Assembly: GCA_944548615.1 (NCBI GenBank)
Contig: CALYMY010000021.1
Span: 1 to 64,000, forward strand
Direction of reading: 5' to 3'
DNA from: Micropterix aruncella
Taxonomy: Eukaryota; Arthropoda; Insecta; Lepidoptera; Micropterigidae
DNA length: 64,000 bases
In this document: one piece after another, positions 33,100 through 43,059 of the stretch
How the letters are laid out: each line of letters opens with the position of its first letter
How positions within the stretch are numbered: position 1 is the first letter of the stretch
Notes under the pieces: generated by a model
What the model was told of the DNA's origin: nothing
The model's database searches: none
Seen by the model: only the letters and a program-made list of their open reading frames with translations
Position numbers and translations under genes: made by a program

Positions 33100-34500
33100 C
33101 TATAAAAAAGTAATCCGTTCGGCGTCTGATTTTTTGGTCTTGAAGTAATCCGTGATCCTTAGTTTTTTTCCAGTGCTAGGGATGTTTTTTGGCGGCCATT
33201 TGCTGAAATAATCGGGAATGAGGCGCTGACCTTTTGTGGAAGTTTTTTTCTCCAAATCCGGTTTTTTTTCCTCTGATGCTGATTTGCAGATTTTATATTG
33301 TCTTTTATTGTAGCAGTCCTTCACTTGTAGTTTATTATAGCTTAAATATGTAATTTCGTACTTGCGCATTTTAATTTCAGTAGTTATCTTCGCAGCCAGA
33401 TTTCTCGTGAAAGGAATGTAAGTTACGTGGTTGTATTGATGACACAATGTGCGAAGTGCAGAATTTAATTGTTTCTCGTTCAGTGAGTTGCTAATTGGCA
33501 CTTCTATAACGTATACATTCGTATTCCTGTGTGTCAATATGGCCATACCAATATCGGCTAAAAATGTTGTTGGATTTTTATTATGCGATCCAGTACTTAT
33601 GATTACATGATCATTTTGATCAAAATGAGAACTCCACTTCATGTTATTCAAAATATCTGAACTCGTTGCTTCTGGCATAATGAGAGCAAATATCTGACTT
33701 TCAATGATATTCTGTTTGAGCTTTCCGCTTACGCCCTTAATAGTTTCGTCGCCATAAATTTGAATCTTACTTTTTCCGTTTATATTATAGTTTTCTTTGT
33801 GAATTTGTGTCTCTTTAGGATTTCCTTTGCCGCAAAAATTTCTAATTCGACTGGTCGCCTCGTCAACAATAATATTCTGTTGTAATAAGGTGCATTCGAG
33901 AAAGTCCTTTCTTTTATTTTTTACTCTACTGCCTTCTGTTGTTTCATGCGCACTTTCAGATAATCGGTTTTTTTTTGAGAATATATTTAGATCAAATTTC
34001 AAAGAGCTTTGATTTTGAATTATTTGGTTGTCCTTACCTTGTCTCAGATTCAGGCTCGTAATGTATAGTTTCTTGTACTGCTGACATTTCTCATTACTAG
34101 CCGCTAGTTCTCTTAATAGGCGTGTGTTTTCCTGATTGAGGTTCTCAATTTCCTGATGAGCTATTTGTAAATCGTGATCTAATTGCCCTATGTTTTGCGT
34201 TAAAATGGTGATATCCTCACTTGCTCCAGAGATATTGGTTAAGTTTGGAGCACTGTCACTGCGCGACAAGTTTTTCTCATTGGATAAGTTTACTCTCGCG
34301 ATTTCAGCTTTCATTTTGTAATCGACTGTATTAGGCGTCGAAGTTAAATCTTTCGGTAAAAATCCTATTTTGCTTGATGGTATCTTTGAAGACTTTTGTA
34401 TTTTTGTGTTTGCAATTTTGGTATCCTTGGCAGGTTTTCTATTTTTTCCACTTGCTACACTCCTTGTCCTTCTGACATTGTTATCTTCTATATCCGACAT
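33100..34500 (-). CDS. CR1-like LINE ORF1 with SGNH-esterase-like domain
   Basis: 466 residues, open. ATG at 34500. N-terminus is basic and Ser-rich; residues about 95-140 form a heptad-like coiled coil ([19 protein letters not shown]). The C-terminal half reads [24 protein letters not shown] and a final H-x-T region, resembling SGNH/GDSL-type esterase folds found in CR1 ORF1 proteins. The very C-terminus repeats a K-I-T-D-Y-F-like motif ([10 protein letters not shown]). Expected to be an RNA-binding chaperone for the LINE RNP. Confidence 0.75.
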   Translation of the reverse strand: MSDIEDNNVRRTRSVASGKNRKPAKDTKIANTKIQKSSKIPSSKIGFLPKDLTSTPNTVDYKMKAEIARVNLSNEKNLSRSDSAPNLTNISGASEDITILTQNIGQLDHDLQIAHQEIENLNQENTRLLRELAASNEKCQQYKKLYITSLNLRQGKDNQIIQNQSSLKFDLNIFSKKNRLSESAHETTEGSRVKNKRKDFLECTLLQQNIIVDEATSRIRNFCGKGNPKETQIHKENYNINGKSKIQIYGDETIKGVSGKLKQNIIESQIFALIMPEATSSDILNNMKWSSHFDQNDHVIISTGSHNKNPTTFLADIGMAILTHRNTNVYVIEVPISNSLNEKQLNSALRTLCHQYNHVTYIPFTRNLAAKITTEIKMRKYEITYLSYNKLQVKDCYNKRQYKICKSASEEKKPDLEKKTSTKGQRLIPDYFSKWPPKNIPSTGKKLRITDYFKTKKSDAERITFL

Positions 34501-34674
34501 TTTGGATTTTATAAAAATAGCTTCAACCTGTGATTCAATCTGTTGGCCACCCGATTGGACACAGAAGGCTCCTTCTGTGTCCCTTTTATATTTTATTACG
34601 ATTCTATTAAAGAAAAATCAAAATTATGCTGCTGTCACTTTAACTTCGTATTTAGAACTTCAGTCATCAGTCAA
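34501..34674 (-). promoter_or_regulatory. CR1-like LINE 5' UTR
   Basis: Sequence upstream of ORF1 up to the flanking TIR-element sequence. The exact 5' end is not resolved. Confidence 0.45.
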
Positions 34675-34922
34675 CGCAATAAACGATCAGTTTCCCATCA
34701 GTCTGACCAAGGTTACGTACTGACTAAATGTTAGATTGAACAAGTAATACTCGTTCAATCTGACATCAGTTCAGATCGCGATCTTGATCATAAACTGAGC
34801 GATGGGCTGATAGAAATTATTTAAATGTTTGAATCCATCAGTCAACGCAATAAACAATCAGTTTCCCGCCAATCTGACCATAGTCACGGACTGAACTAAT
34901 GCCAGATTAAACGTGTAACACC

Positions 34923-35189
34923 CATCATGTAATCAATGCTTCAACTTAAAAGGTCTTTAGTCGCTCATCGCTGGAATTTCTCTCAATGATTAATATTGTT
35001 CCTAAAGTAATGATTCCTAGGTCTTGTAATATTGGGAAAAGCTTTCCGAATGAGGAACAACAAAGCGAATTAGAAAATAAAAACATTTATATCACTTCAC
35101 AATATGTATTTGGCTTTCAAATAAATAAAAAACGAAATCTTGTATACAAACTTTTAGCTACTAAATATCTAGAATCGCCGAAGAACCAA
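34923..35189. other. No gene seen
   Basis: Low-information stretch; possible degraded RTE sequence at its right end. Confidence 0.35.
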
Positions 35190-35455
35190 GGCCACTAACA
35201 TGGCTTTTAAAATTACTAACTTGCAATGGCAACGGGCAGGCCATATAACTTGCAGAACCGACAACCGTTGTGGTAAAAAGGTTCTCGAATTGCAACCACG
35301 AACCGGCACACACTGTGTAAAACGGCCCCCCACAAGAAAGGACCGATGACATTGCCACGGTCACAGGAAGTAGGTGTATGGAGGCGGCTCAAGATCGTTC
35401 GTCATAGCATTCTATGGGGGAGGCCTACATCCAACAGTAGGCGATGAAATATCTA
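35190..35455 (+). pseudogene. RTE RT C-terminal fragment beside the host stop codon
   Basis: Plus strand reads LKITNLQWQRAGHITCRTDN and later GEAYIQQ-like codons, the RTE C-terminus, with frame breaks. It lies about 20 bp downstream of the gene-1 stop, antisense to that gene. Confidence 0.7.
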
Positions 35456-35477
35456 TATGACTAGACGGTGCTACTTT

Positions 35478-36419
35478 TTATTGACGTTTGCTCCGCAGCG
35501 GTCGCTCTGTTTTACCGTCGGAATCCGGCGTGAGTTTGACGACGGTTTTCCGCACGGGTCGCTTTGGCGGAACGCTCGCCGTCTTTGGTTTGCTGGTTAT
35601 ATCCTCCAACATCAGCTTTCCGGGGCTCGTGCTCCGCTTCAGAGTGCGATCGGACTTTTTGCTCGAATCGAGCGGCGTGACGAGGCTGTCCGACGGATCG
35701 CCGACGCGCAAGTGAGTCGGCTTCTTCGACGGCGCGCGCGGCGTCTTGAATTGTTCGCATGCGACGCGCGGTGCTTCCGGTTTCGGCTGGTTCTTCGACG
35801 CGTAGACAATCAAACAAACGAGTTCGGCCGCCGTTTGTTTCCGAAAGATGTCGCATTTCGAGTGTTTCAATATTTTTAAAGCTATTTTATTCGCGTCTTC
35901 CAGGCGGTTCAGCGCTATATTCAACCGGCAGAAGCCTACATTGTAATCGATATGAGCTTTATTTAAATCGTCTTCGGCCGTCCCTTCGAAAGCGTTAGCA
36001 CAAATTGGCGAAGTTTTCGATAATTCAATTTTCAAAAAGGCGTGCGTTTCTTTAATTTCATCGTACAACCTATCGCACTCTTCGAACAGCGTTACGGCTT
36101 TATCGAAATCGCCAGTTTTGAAAGACAGCATCGCCGAAACGCCCGTGTATTCGAGTTTGATGAGCAATCTCGTCGGATCAGGGCATAGACAACACGAACA
36201 ATCCATGTTAAGAGAAGGGGCTGCGAACGTAGACACTTTTTTCTGCACGCTGGCGGCTCGCAATATTATCTCTGGCAGTTTAATCGGTTTTGTCACGACT
36301 GTCACGGAGCAAGTCGCCGCAAAACGATCGGCAATAGAATCAATGGAGTCCGATGAATCCAATGGTGATACTTCGGAGCTAGGAAGACGGAGCGCTCGGC
36401 GAATGGAGTCCAATTGTAC
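35478..36419 (-). CDS. Separase N-terminal / three rows-like gene, last exon
   Basis: Acceptor ATATTTTTCAG before 36419; stop TAA at 35478-35480, overlapping the polyadenylation-like CAATAAA. 942 bp, phase 0, 313 residues. It has SSDSIDSIADRFAATC, then a Cys cluster DCSCCLCPDP followed by helical TPR-like segments (TGDFDKAVTLFEECDRLYDE; NKAHIDYNVGFCRLNIALN). The order of a Cys cluster and then a helical repeat is how vertebrate separase ends its superhelical arm. The last 90 residues are basic, with repeated S/T-P sites (TPRAPSKKP, TPLDSSKK, STSPGK), possible Cdk targets. No catalytic His/Cys domain follows. Separases cleave cohesin; in Drosophila the N-terminal arm is a separate protein, three rows. 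Confidence 0.6.
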   Translation of the reverse strand, partial: VQLDSIRRALRLPSSEVSPLDSSDSIDSIADRFAATCSVTVVTKPIKLPEIILRAASVQKKVSTFAAPSLNMDCSCCLCPDPTRLLIKLEYTGVSAMLSFKTGDFDKAVTLFEECDRLYDEIKETHAFLKIELSKTSPICANAFEGTAEDDLNKAHIDYNVGFCRLNIALNRLEDANKIALKILKHSKCDIFRKQTAAELVCLIVYASKNQPKPEAPRVACEQFKTPRAPSKKPTHLRVGDPSDSLVTPLDSSKKSDRTLKRSTSPGKLMLEDITSKPKTASVPPKRPVRKTVVKLTPDSDGKTERPLRSKRQ

Positions 36420-36479
36420 CTGAAAAATATTTTGTTTATTTAATCTTACAGATTTATTTAAAGCTTACAGAACGTTTAC

Positions 36480-36539
36480 GTAATAAGAATAGGAATTATG
36501 AAGATTGCTTGGAATTACTTGGAATTACTACTCTAAAAC
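36480..36539 (+). pseudogene. LINE-C RT remnant, left of the hAT element
   Basis: Plus strand reads KNRNYEDCLELLGITTLK, as in 20297-20707. It continues at 38552 with RRRQRD codons after the hAT element. Confidence 0.8.
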
Positions 36540-36816
36540 CAGTGCCGGATTAGGTATAAGGCCAAGTAGGCCCTGGCCTAGGGGCCCACGCCGTTTAGGG
36601 GGCCCCCAAGCCCTTGAGGTACTCATATTTTTAAAAAAATATTTCTAATTAAAAAAAAGATATTGAATGAAAATTCTAAGGAGAAAATACAGAGGCAAGG
36701 TTACGAGAACGTAGTGGGAAGTCTGGTGGAAAGGACTAAAAAATGCTACAAAAAATGCTAATCATATCCATCCATGCAGTGGGCAGCAGTAGATTCAAGA
36801 GTGAAGGTCAACTAGA

Positions 36817-37880
36817 GTTGTCAACTACAACGGGCGAACCCGTCACCTCAGGAAGTTTTAAAGATTAGTCGTTCTATCTCCCTGGAGTGAGCGCAGAAGA
36901 CTTGGACAAAACAGTCCACCGTCAAGCTCCGCCACATGCCCGTAAGAGGCCAACGCCTTAACCGCGAGATAGCCAGGAGTGTTACCCAGCGGGCTTACAC
37001 TCACGCCCTTACTTCCAATTGCGACCAGATTTATTTATTTATTTATTTATAACGTACAAGAACAAAAAAATACAAGGACATGCATACTGTTGTACATGAG
37101 GAGTAATTAAGAACAAACATTATTATAGCGAAAAACATAGCTCTATGCATATAAATATGCTTATGATTAATCAACTCTCTCGATTGGTTACGAGTTCGAG
37201 GTCGCTTGCGCGGTCCTCTCCCTTACGAAGCGGTGAAATGGTGTATACCGAATCTATCGCGGACCACGGCGTCCTTTGCGTACTGCTTCCAGACTCCCCC
37301 GACTGTTAGTCAGAGTGCACAGTCGATTGGCTTACGCCGCACGGTGTGCAGACCGTCCAGGAGCGCCAGAAAATTGGTTCCTAGGGGAAACTAGCCCTAA
37401 GGCCAGAGTCCTGCCCAGGCTCGCACTTCATGCGTGGAGGCCGCCGGATGGGTGTTGACCCGTGAGTGTGACGAACCCTGAACAGAATGGGTCTTCGTGG
37501 CCAACTCAGCAAGGGCCCCTTAGCTCCCCCTTAGCGTAGAGTAGAGGTCAAGTAGACCAGTACAGTCGAGGGTCACAATTGTTACCTCGGTAACAAACAG
37601 CGATACGGAAGTCAAAGGGAAAACCACCGCATGACCCCTTCCCAGGAAAATCATTACGGCTGCTTACAATAAAACCATGGCTCTCAATCCCCGGCAGACC
37701 TTAGACGGTCAAAGGGTGCGGAGAATCCCCGGGGGGTTAGCCATTAAGATTGCGACATGGAACGCTCAAAGCATGTATGCTTCGACTCAAGCACCGCCGA
37801 GTTGTTCCGCGTCGCAACATCACAGACCCAAGTGGCCATAATGACCACCGACCTCCGATAGGAGATGGCACCTTAAGAAG
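36817..37880 (+). mobile_element. Internally deleted RTE: 5' region joined to 3' end
   Basis: Starts with CTACAACGGGCGAACCCGTC and runs through the whole 5' region to the ORF start at about 37741 (AIKIATWNAQSM, the endonuclease start). It then joins directly to the RTE end (GGAGATGGCACCTTAAGAAG). The coding body is absent. Nested in the hAT element. Confidence 0.75.
37029..37170 (-). mobile_element. Short LINE 3' tail inside the RTE derivative
   Basis: A (TTTA)n run at 37029 and about 110 bp of unrelated sequence interrupt a block that is continuous at 10912-10925. Confidence 0.6.
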
Positions 37881-38591
37881 AAGGAGAAAATATTTTGACA
37901 AACTTTTTGATTGCATAATTGTAATAATAATCTCATATAATCTATTATACATCTATTTATGTTTAAAAAATACAAAGGCATATTGCTGGATTGGCAGAAA
38001 AATAATTTAAGTTGATTTTTCTACATAGAATTTGCATTTTTATTAAAATATAATTTTCTCTCTTACTATTTAATGACATTAGTATATTTTGGTTATTTGA
38101 ATGTAAGTAACAGTGAATAAAATATTACAGCCGTGACAGCTATGATGATAGTTATGTATTTAATAATGAAATTTTTATAATTTAATTTTGTGACGCAGCC
38201 AAGTGTAGGAATGCCTATCTACTGGAGTAGTTGATTGTATTGTATTGGATTGTAATGGAAATCGTTAGTTTCTAATAGGTATATCTTAAAAAGAGTTAAC
38301 CACAAAAAATTAAGAACAGTGAATATTTGAAGTCGTATCAGTTTATGCAGTTTTATACAGTTTAATGTTTGTTTAATAGTATTACAATATATTATATTGT
38401 TTATCGATGTTTGTTTTGTTTAATAAAATTGGCTTATCAAGATTTTGTTGTTCAATACATATTAGGATATAATTTGCAAAGAGCAAAGGGGGTAACGAGA
38501 GTTCGATGGCCTAAGGGCCTATACATGGGTTAATCCGGCACTGTCTCAAACGAAGAAGACAAAGAGACTGCACTTTAGATGAAGAACTTTA

Positions 38592-39110
38592 GATGTAGAA
38601 AACAAAGAAGACTGTTCTTTAGATGGCACTTTAAACACGACTATACGGCATAAAATAATAATATAATTAAAAACTATTTTTTAAATAATGGCTCCTCTTA
38701 CTTTAATATTATTTAAATAAAAATGACTATTTTTAATTGGTGTACAGGTTTCAATACGTAATAATTGGGCATGTTCAGACAGGTTAATAGATGGCATTCT
38801 ATTGCTCAGTATTTACATTGATTATAATGGTATTTAATCTGTGATGTAATCAGCCTATATAAAAAATGCGCTAGATGGCACTAATATTTGAATGTTATTA
38901 TTTCTATGATTGTTTACATTATTGGGTTCATATAATCAATCGGTTCTTTATAATAAAAGCATTCATCATCAATGTTATTACAGATGGCCAAATAAATTGC
39001 TATAAGTTTCGCTGTCAATGCTATCAGCGCCGCTTGCATTTCACCATATCGGAATGAAAGCCAAATCGTTGCGCAATCAAATAGCATATATAATCAATGG
39101 TATTACATAT
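38592..39110 (+). repeat. Dispersed repeat shared with 47225-48060
   Basis: Blocks around ACAGGTTTCAATA, GGCCTATATAAAAAATGCG and ATTGCTATAAGTTT-like sequence match the second copy, which carries an inserted LINE-H fragment. Confidence 0.6.
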
Positions 39111-39655
39111 AAAATTGACCTAACCTCGCAATCCTCAGTGCGGTCGCACTCGGCGCTTGTCATCGCGATTCGTATGCAGTGCGAAACGGCGCGCGCGTTC
39201 ACCATAGAGCGCAGTGCCGAGCGCACAGTATTCATGGCGGCTAAACGAGCTCTGCGAACTAGCGACTGTGCAGCGGCCGCGTCCGTTACGCTTTCTCCCA
39301 TAGAAAGATTAATGAAGAAAGGTTGGTAAGCCTCGTAGGAGCGGGGCGGTAAAACAACTGAAAAGGAAAAAACAGTCATGCGCGAGATTGATTTTGTAGG
39401 TTCCGAGTGTCCCGTTCTGTATTCGGAGTGTGACCGACTGTTTATATAATTTACAGTACCGTGCGAATTAATTGAAACGAAAAGTATTTTTCTTCGAAAA
39501 GTGCTTCAATGTATATAAACATACAAAAACAGTAGGGTTTATGGAGATATTTCTTATAATAAATAATATAAAGAAGAATAATAAAGATGGCACTAGTCAA
39601 AATTTACAGAATATTGAAAAGTATTATTTATTTATTTACTTTAAATAATAAAATA
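39111..39655. other. Unassigned GC-richer block
   Basis: Both strands have open frames of about 100 codons at 39018-39379, but neither shows a recognisable motif. Probably repeat-derived; no splice pattern seen. Confidence 0.3.
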
Positions 39656-40520
39656 AAAATAAAATACAAACGGAGCTGCCATGGAATTCACCGACCGGAG
39701 TCGGGCCCATCATAATACTATTTTTTACACTTTTGGGGGGTGAGCAGTGGATTCCAGACTAACGACCGGCTGTGGTAGGTTTAGGACAGCTGTCTTGCCA
39801 CATGTGAGCATTAACCTTACCACCCATTCACTCCCCCTTTGAAGCCATAGAATTTGAGATGCGCAAATTGCGGTTTTAGATATTTTTTCTAGGAAAGACC
39901 AAGATCATCAGAGGTAAAACAGAGATTTAGCTGGCAGGCCACGAGTGCCAACTTCCACCGCGTGAAGGTGAATAGTGAAGCCGTTTCGGGTGACGGCATT
40001 TGCGAGATCATGATATTTATTTAATTTGTACTCGTGGTCTTTTGGGATATTTCATTCCCATGGAACAGTTAATTATACGATAAGTGCCACCTTCCGAGAT
40101 AGAGAGTAAAGAGTTATATATGGACGGAGGGCTGTGCATCCGAGACTTTCAGGGAATTTAAACTGCTTAGAGACCGAATCGACCTCCAGAATCCAATCTG
40201 AAGCTTTCTCGATTATTGAGATAGGTTTTGTATTTAAATGTTTTTTGCCTTTCGAACCATCCCGCATGAACTGTATTGGGGGTTTGGAGGGTAATGTCAA
40301 ACCCTCGTTGGCAAGAGCCACTGAGAGGCTAATTACCTCGCAAATAACAGCGAGGACTTTGCCATGGCGGTAAGTGTACCGTCCTTGATCTAAGGCCACC
40401 TTGCAGCCAGCTAGAATATGTCTAGCTATGCAAGGGGTGTTGCTACAAAGGGGACATGAACTATCCTCAGCATAACTCCAACGAGCGAGGTTACCGGGGT
40501 CTGGAAGTGTATGCTAAAAG
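39656..40520 (-). mobile_element. LINE-E copy, RT C-terminus
   Basis: Shared terminal block TACAAACGGAGCTGCCATGG at 39667. Minus frame 40073-40399 reads ALDQGRYTYRHGKVLAVICE and IIEKASDWILEVDSVSKQ, as in 53474-53890. Confidence 0.8.
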
Positions 40521-40593
40521 GCATTCAAATAAAAAGTAAATCAATAACGAAATCCTCTGCGGACCTAACGATATGGCCAGGTACTGTACTTAC

Positions 40594-40840
40594 GGCTTCG
40601 ATTGATAGCATGTATCTCTCTATAAGCGTTGGCGTGTGCTGACAGCAAGGTAATTCCATGTTTAGGGTTCTGCGAGACGGCACTGAGGAATTTGGCCTGC
40701 ACTCCGAGAACTAGAGGATATGCCAGACCGATCTTCTTGATGAAATCCGGATCTTTTACGACTTTAAATGCGATGATATTCTGTACCGATTTCACGATAC
40801 TCGCACCATCTTGGACTTGTCCCAGGTTCATCTTGTGTAT
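40594..40840 (-). CDS. Separase N-terminal / three rows-like gene, exon 9
   Basis: Acceptor TTAATTTCAG, donor GTAAGT. 247 bp, enters in phase 0 and leaves in phase 1. Reads IHKMNLGQVQDGASIVKSVQ...AHANAYREIHAINRS, helical. Entry phase matches exon 8. Exit phase 1 does not match the phase-0 last exon, so one small exon between 36420 and 40593 is probably unrecognised. Confidence 0.65.
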
Positions 40841-41184
40841 CTGAAATTAAAGAAAATGCTTAACCGATTCAAATAAATAACAAGTAAATATATATTATTT
40901 TAGATCTTTCGTTGACACAACCGTGGCACTCTAGTGTGACTCCCAAAGTGAGCTCGCCTTAACACAGGGGTGCCTAGCAAGGCGGGCTCGGCGGCTCTTT
41001 GCTTAGCACAACAGAAAGATTATCATTTGCGTTTGATGTATGCGCTATGTAACCTGGGCTCAGACAGATGTGTATATAACTTTAAAAGCATACGACGGCA
41101 TTGTTTAAATTGTCATTTCATTTTCTGTTGTGCTCATGAATTTGAATGTATATGTATATGTAAACAAATAAAAAAATAATTAAT

Positions 41185-41605
41185 TAAAAAGAATAAAAAA
41201 CACGACTGCCATTACAGAAAGTGAGCTATTGTATTTACTCTTATTAATATAATTATATTTATTACAGTTTTTATGAAATATTTGTGGTTTATGTATTTAT
41301 CCATTAAGATACATGTATATTTCCGGAATGTACTCAATCAGACATTTCATTTGTCACTAAACATAATATAGTTATGTCAATTTATTGACATTTGGACATT
41401 TAGATAACTACTTACTTGAAATTTGGCAGTTTATCACGTACCCTATGACACTCGGAATGACATAACAATTCTATCAATACCAATCACTTTTAAATCGGTT
41501 TAAGCGTTCAGAAGTTACGGTGGAATAAAGAAATGTAAAAACATACATAGATGAACCCTGAACACATTACAATCCTTTTTTGTCAGGCAGTCGTGTAAAA
41601 ACAGA
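41185..41605 (+). mobile_element. Repeat family X copy, best preserved
   Basis: Ends ACACGACTGCC (41200) and GGCAGTCGTGT (about 41594) are inverted. The interior matches 12132-12800 and 22690-23035. Confidence 0.7.
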
Positions 41606-41759
41606 TTTATTACTAAAATGGAAGGACATCTAGCCCTGGATACGGATACGCTAGCCCTGAAACGGGTTTATCCCAGTTGGGCGGTGTTGAAAAAATATAG
41701 CTACGAAGTTAAGGTATCCACTCAGTTAAGGTATCCAGTCTATATAATGTTGCAATGAC

Positions 41760-43054
41760 AAATTAACATTTGCTGATGATACGGTGTTACTTTTCCAAGC
41801 AGACACATGGGAGTTAGTATTCGGTCAGGCAGAGACTGGATTAAAAGCAGCCCATCGATGGCTAGACAAAAACTTGCTAACACTCAATAGGGAAAAGACG
41901 AAGTATTTGACCTTTAGTATCGACAGGAGGCAGCAGCCACCACCTGAATTGCAACTAATACTGCACGAATGCAATTATGATAACTACTGCAACTGCCACC
42001 CATTGGAAAAAGCATGTCAAATAAAATACCTAAGAATCACTATTGACAATAACCTAAAATGGCATGACCATGTTGACATCACAGCGTCAAGAATGAGAAA
42101 ACTAATGTATGTTTTTAAAAATATTCGAAACGTCTTTGAAATCAATGTCTTGAGGACGATATATTACGCGTTAGCTCAATCTCTGCTAATATACGGACAA
42201 CTAGGCTGGGGTGGTATGGCCAAAACAAATCTGGATCCTCTGATAAAGGCCCAAAAGGCCTTGATTAGGGTTATAGCCAGGAAGCCATACCGCTACTCCA
42301 GTGACCAGCTCTACAGGGATTTTATGGTGTTGGATGCAAGACAGCTATACGTACGGCAGGTCTTGATATGCTACAGGAAAGAACTCCAACGGGACAACAG
42401 CAAGCCGACCAGTAACGCCCATAGACACGACACAAGACATAAAGACAGACATGTACAACCAAAAATGAGAACGACCTTTGGACAACGACACTATATTTAC
42501 CTAGCGAAAAAACTCCATAACATATTTACCACGCAATTAGGCCAAGCTACAATCATTCAAAATGACGCTCACTACAAAAGACTGGTAACATTATGGTTGT
42601 TACACTCGACGAGGGAGCACTGTGAGTCGTTAGTAACTAACGTTATTAAATAGGTGCACAGATGACTTATATTACTTATTATTGTTATTATTATCTCATT
42701 AGCCTCATAACTGTATTCATATATCTCCCATATATATTATATCTCATTTAATTTAATAAATATTTTTTGTTTAATATATATATACCTATATACTATAATA
42801 GTTATACAATATACACTTGTAGGATTTCCCAAGATTAAATAAATTACCTATACACCCGGCAGATGAACGCAGTACTAAATATCACCTCAATACAGGCTCT
42901 GCCTAGTGAGGTGATAAAATCCCGCCGAAGCAGCACCTTTAGTAAATTTCCAGGGTTCACATTTTGTATGTAAGACTAAATCATGTAAAATATAATATAG
43001 GAAATTTAATCATGTAATACTAGGGATAAATAAAATAAATAAATAAATAAATAG
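41760..43054 (+). mobile_element. LINE-D: RT C-terminal half plus 3' UTR
   Basis: Starts at the catalytic FADDTVLLFQAD box and stays open to 42653. A 400-bp 3' UTR with an (AAAT)n tail follows. The 5' part is missing. The same 3' UTR is at 5946-6400. Confidence 0.88.
41763..42653 (+). CDS. LINE-D reverse transcriptase, C-terminal part
   Basis: About 297 residues: FADDTVLLFQ, WLDKNLLTLNREKTKYLTF, KYLRITIDNNLKWHDHVD, LLIYGQLGWGG and KAQKALIRVIARK. CR1/Daphne-like by the FADD box and the KAQK-x-x-IR motif. Truncated at the 5' side. Confidence 0.85.
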   Translation, partial: LTFADDTVLLFQADTWELVFGQAETGLKAAHRWLDKNLLTLNREKTKYLTFSIDRRQQPPPELQLILHECNYDNYCNCHPLEKACQIKYLRITIDNNLKWHDHVDITASRMRKLMYVFKNIRNVFEINVLRTIYYALAQSLLIYGQLGWGGMAKTNLDPLIKAQKALIRVIARKPYRYSSDQLYRDFMVLDARQLYVRQVLICYRKELQRDNSKPTSNAHRHDTRHKDRHVQPKMRTTFGQRHYIYLAKKLHNIFTTQLGQATIIQNDAHYKRLVTLWLLHSTREHCESLVTNVIK

Positions 43055-43059
43055 TAATT

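Larger units (their letters stand above)
28675..34922. mobile_element. TIR element hosting two LINEs
   Basis: The left end GGTGTTACACATTCAATTTG and the inverted right end (GGTGTTACACGTTTAATCTG on the minus strand) match over about 35 bp. The right part has a direct duplication of about 65 bp (near 34671 and 34843). Target duplication not resolved. Confidence 0.6.
36540..38543. mobile_element. hAT-type element with nested RTE derivative
   Basis: The ends CAGTGCCGGATTAGGTATAA and the inverted CAGTGCCGGATTAACCCATG form TIRs. The 8-bp duplicates TCTAAAAC (36532-36539) and TCTCAAAC (38544-38551) differ at one base. No transposase frame. It interrupts LINE-C codons cleanly. Confidence 0.88.

Noticed and set aside
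39018..39379. Open frames of about 100 codons on both strands
   Set aside because: No motif, no splice sites that fit either host gene, and open on both strands, as expected of GC-rich sequence.
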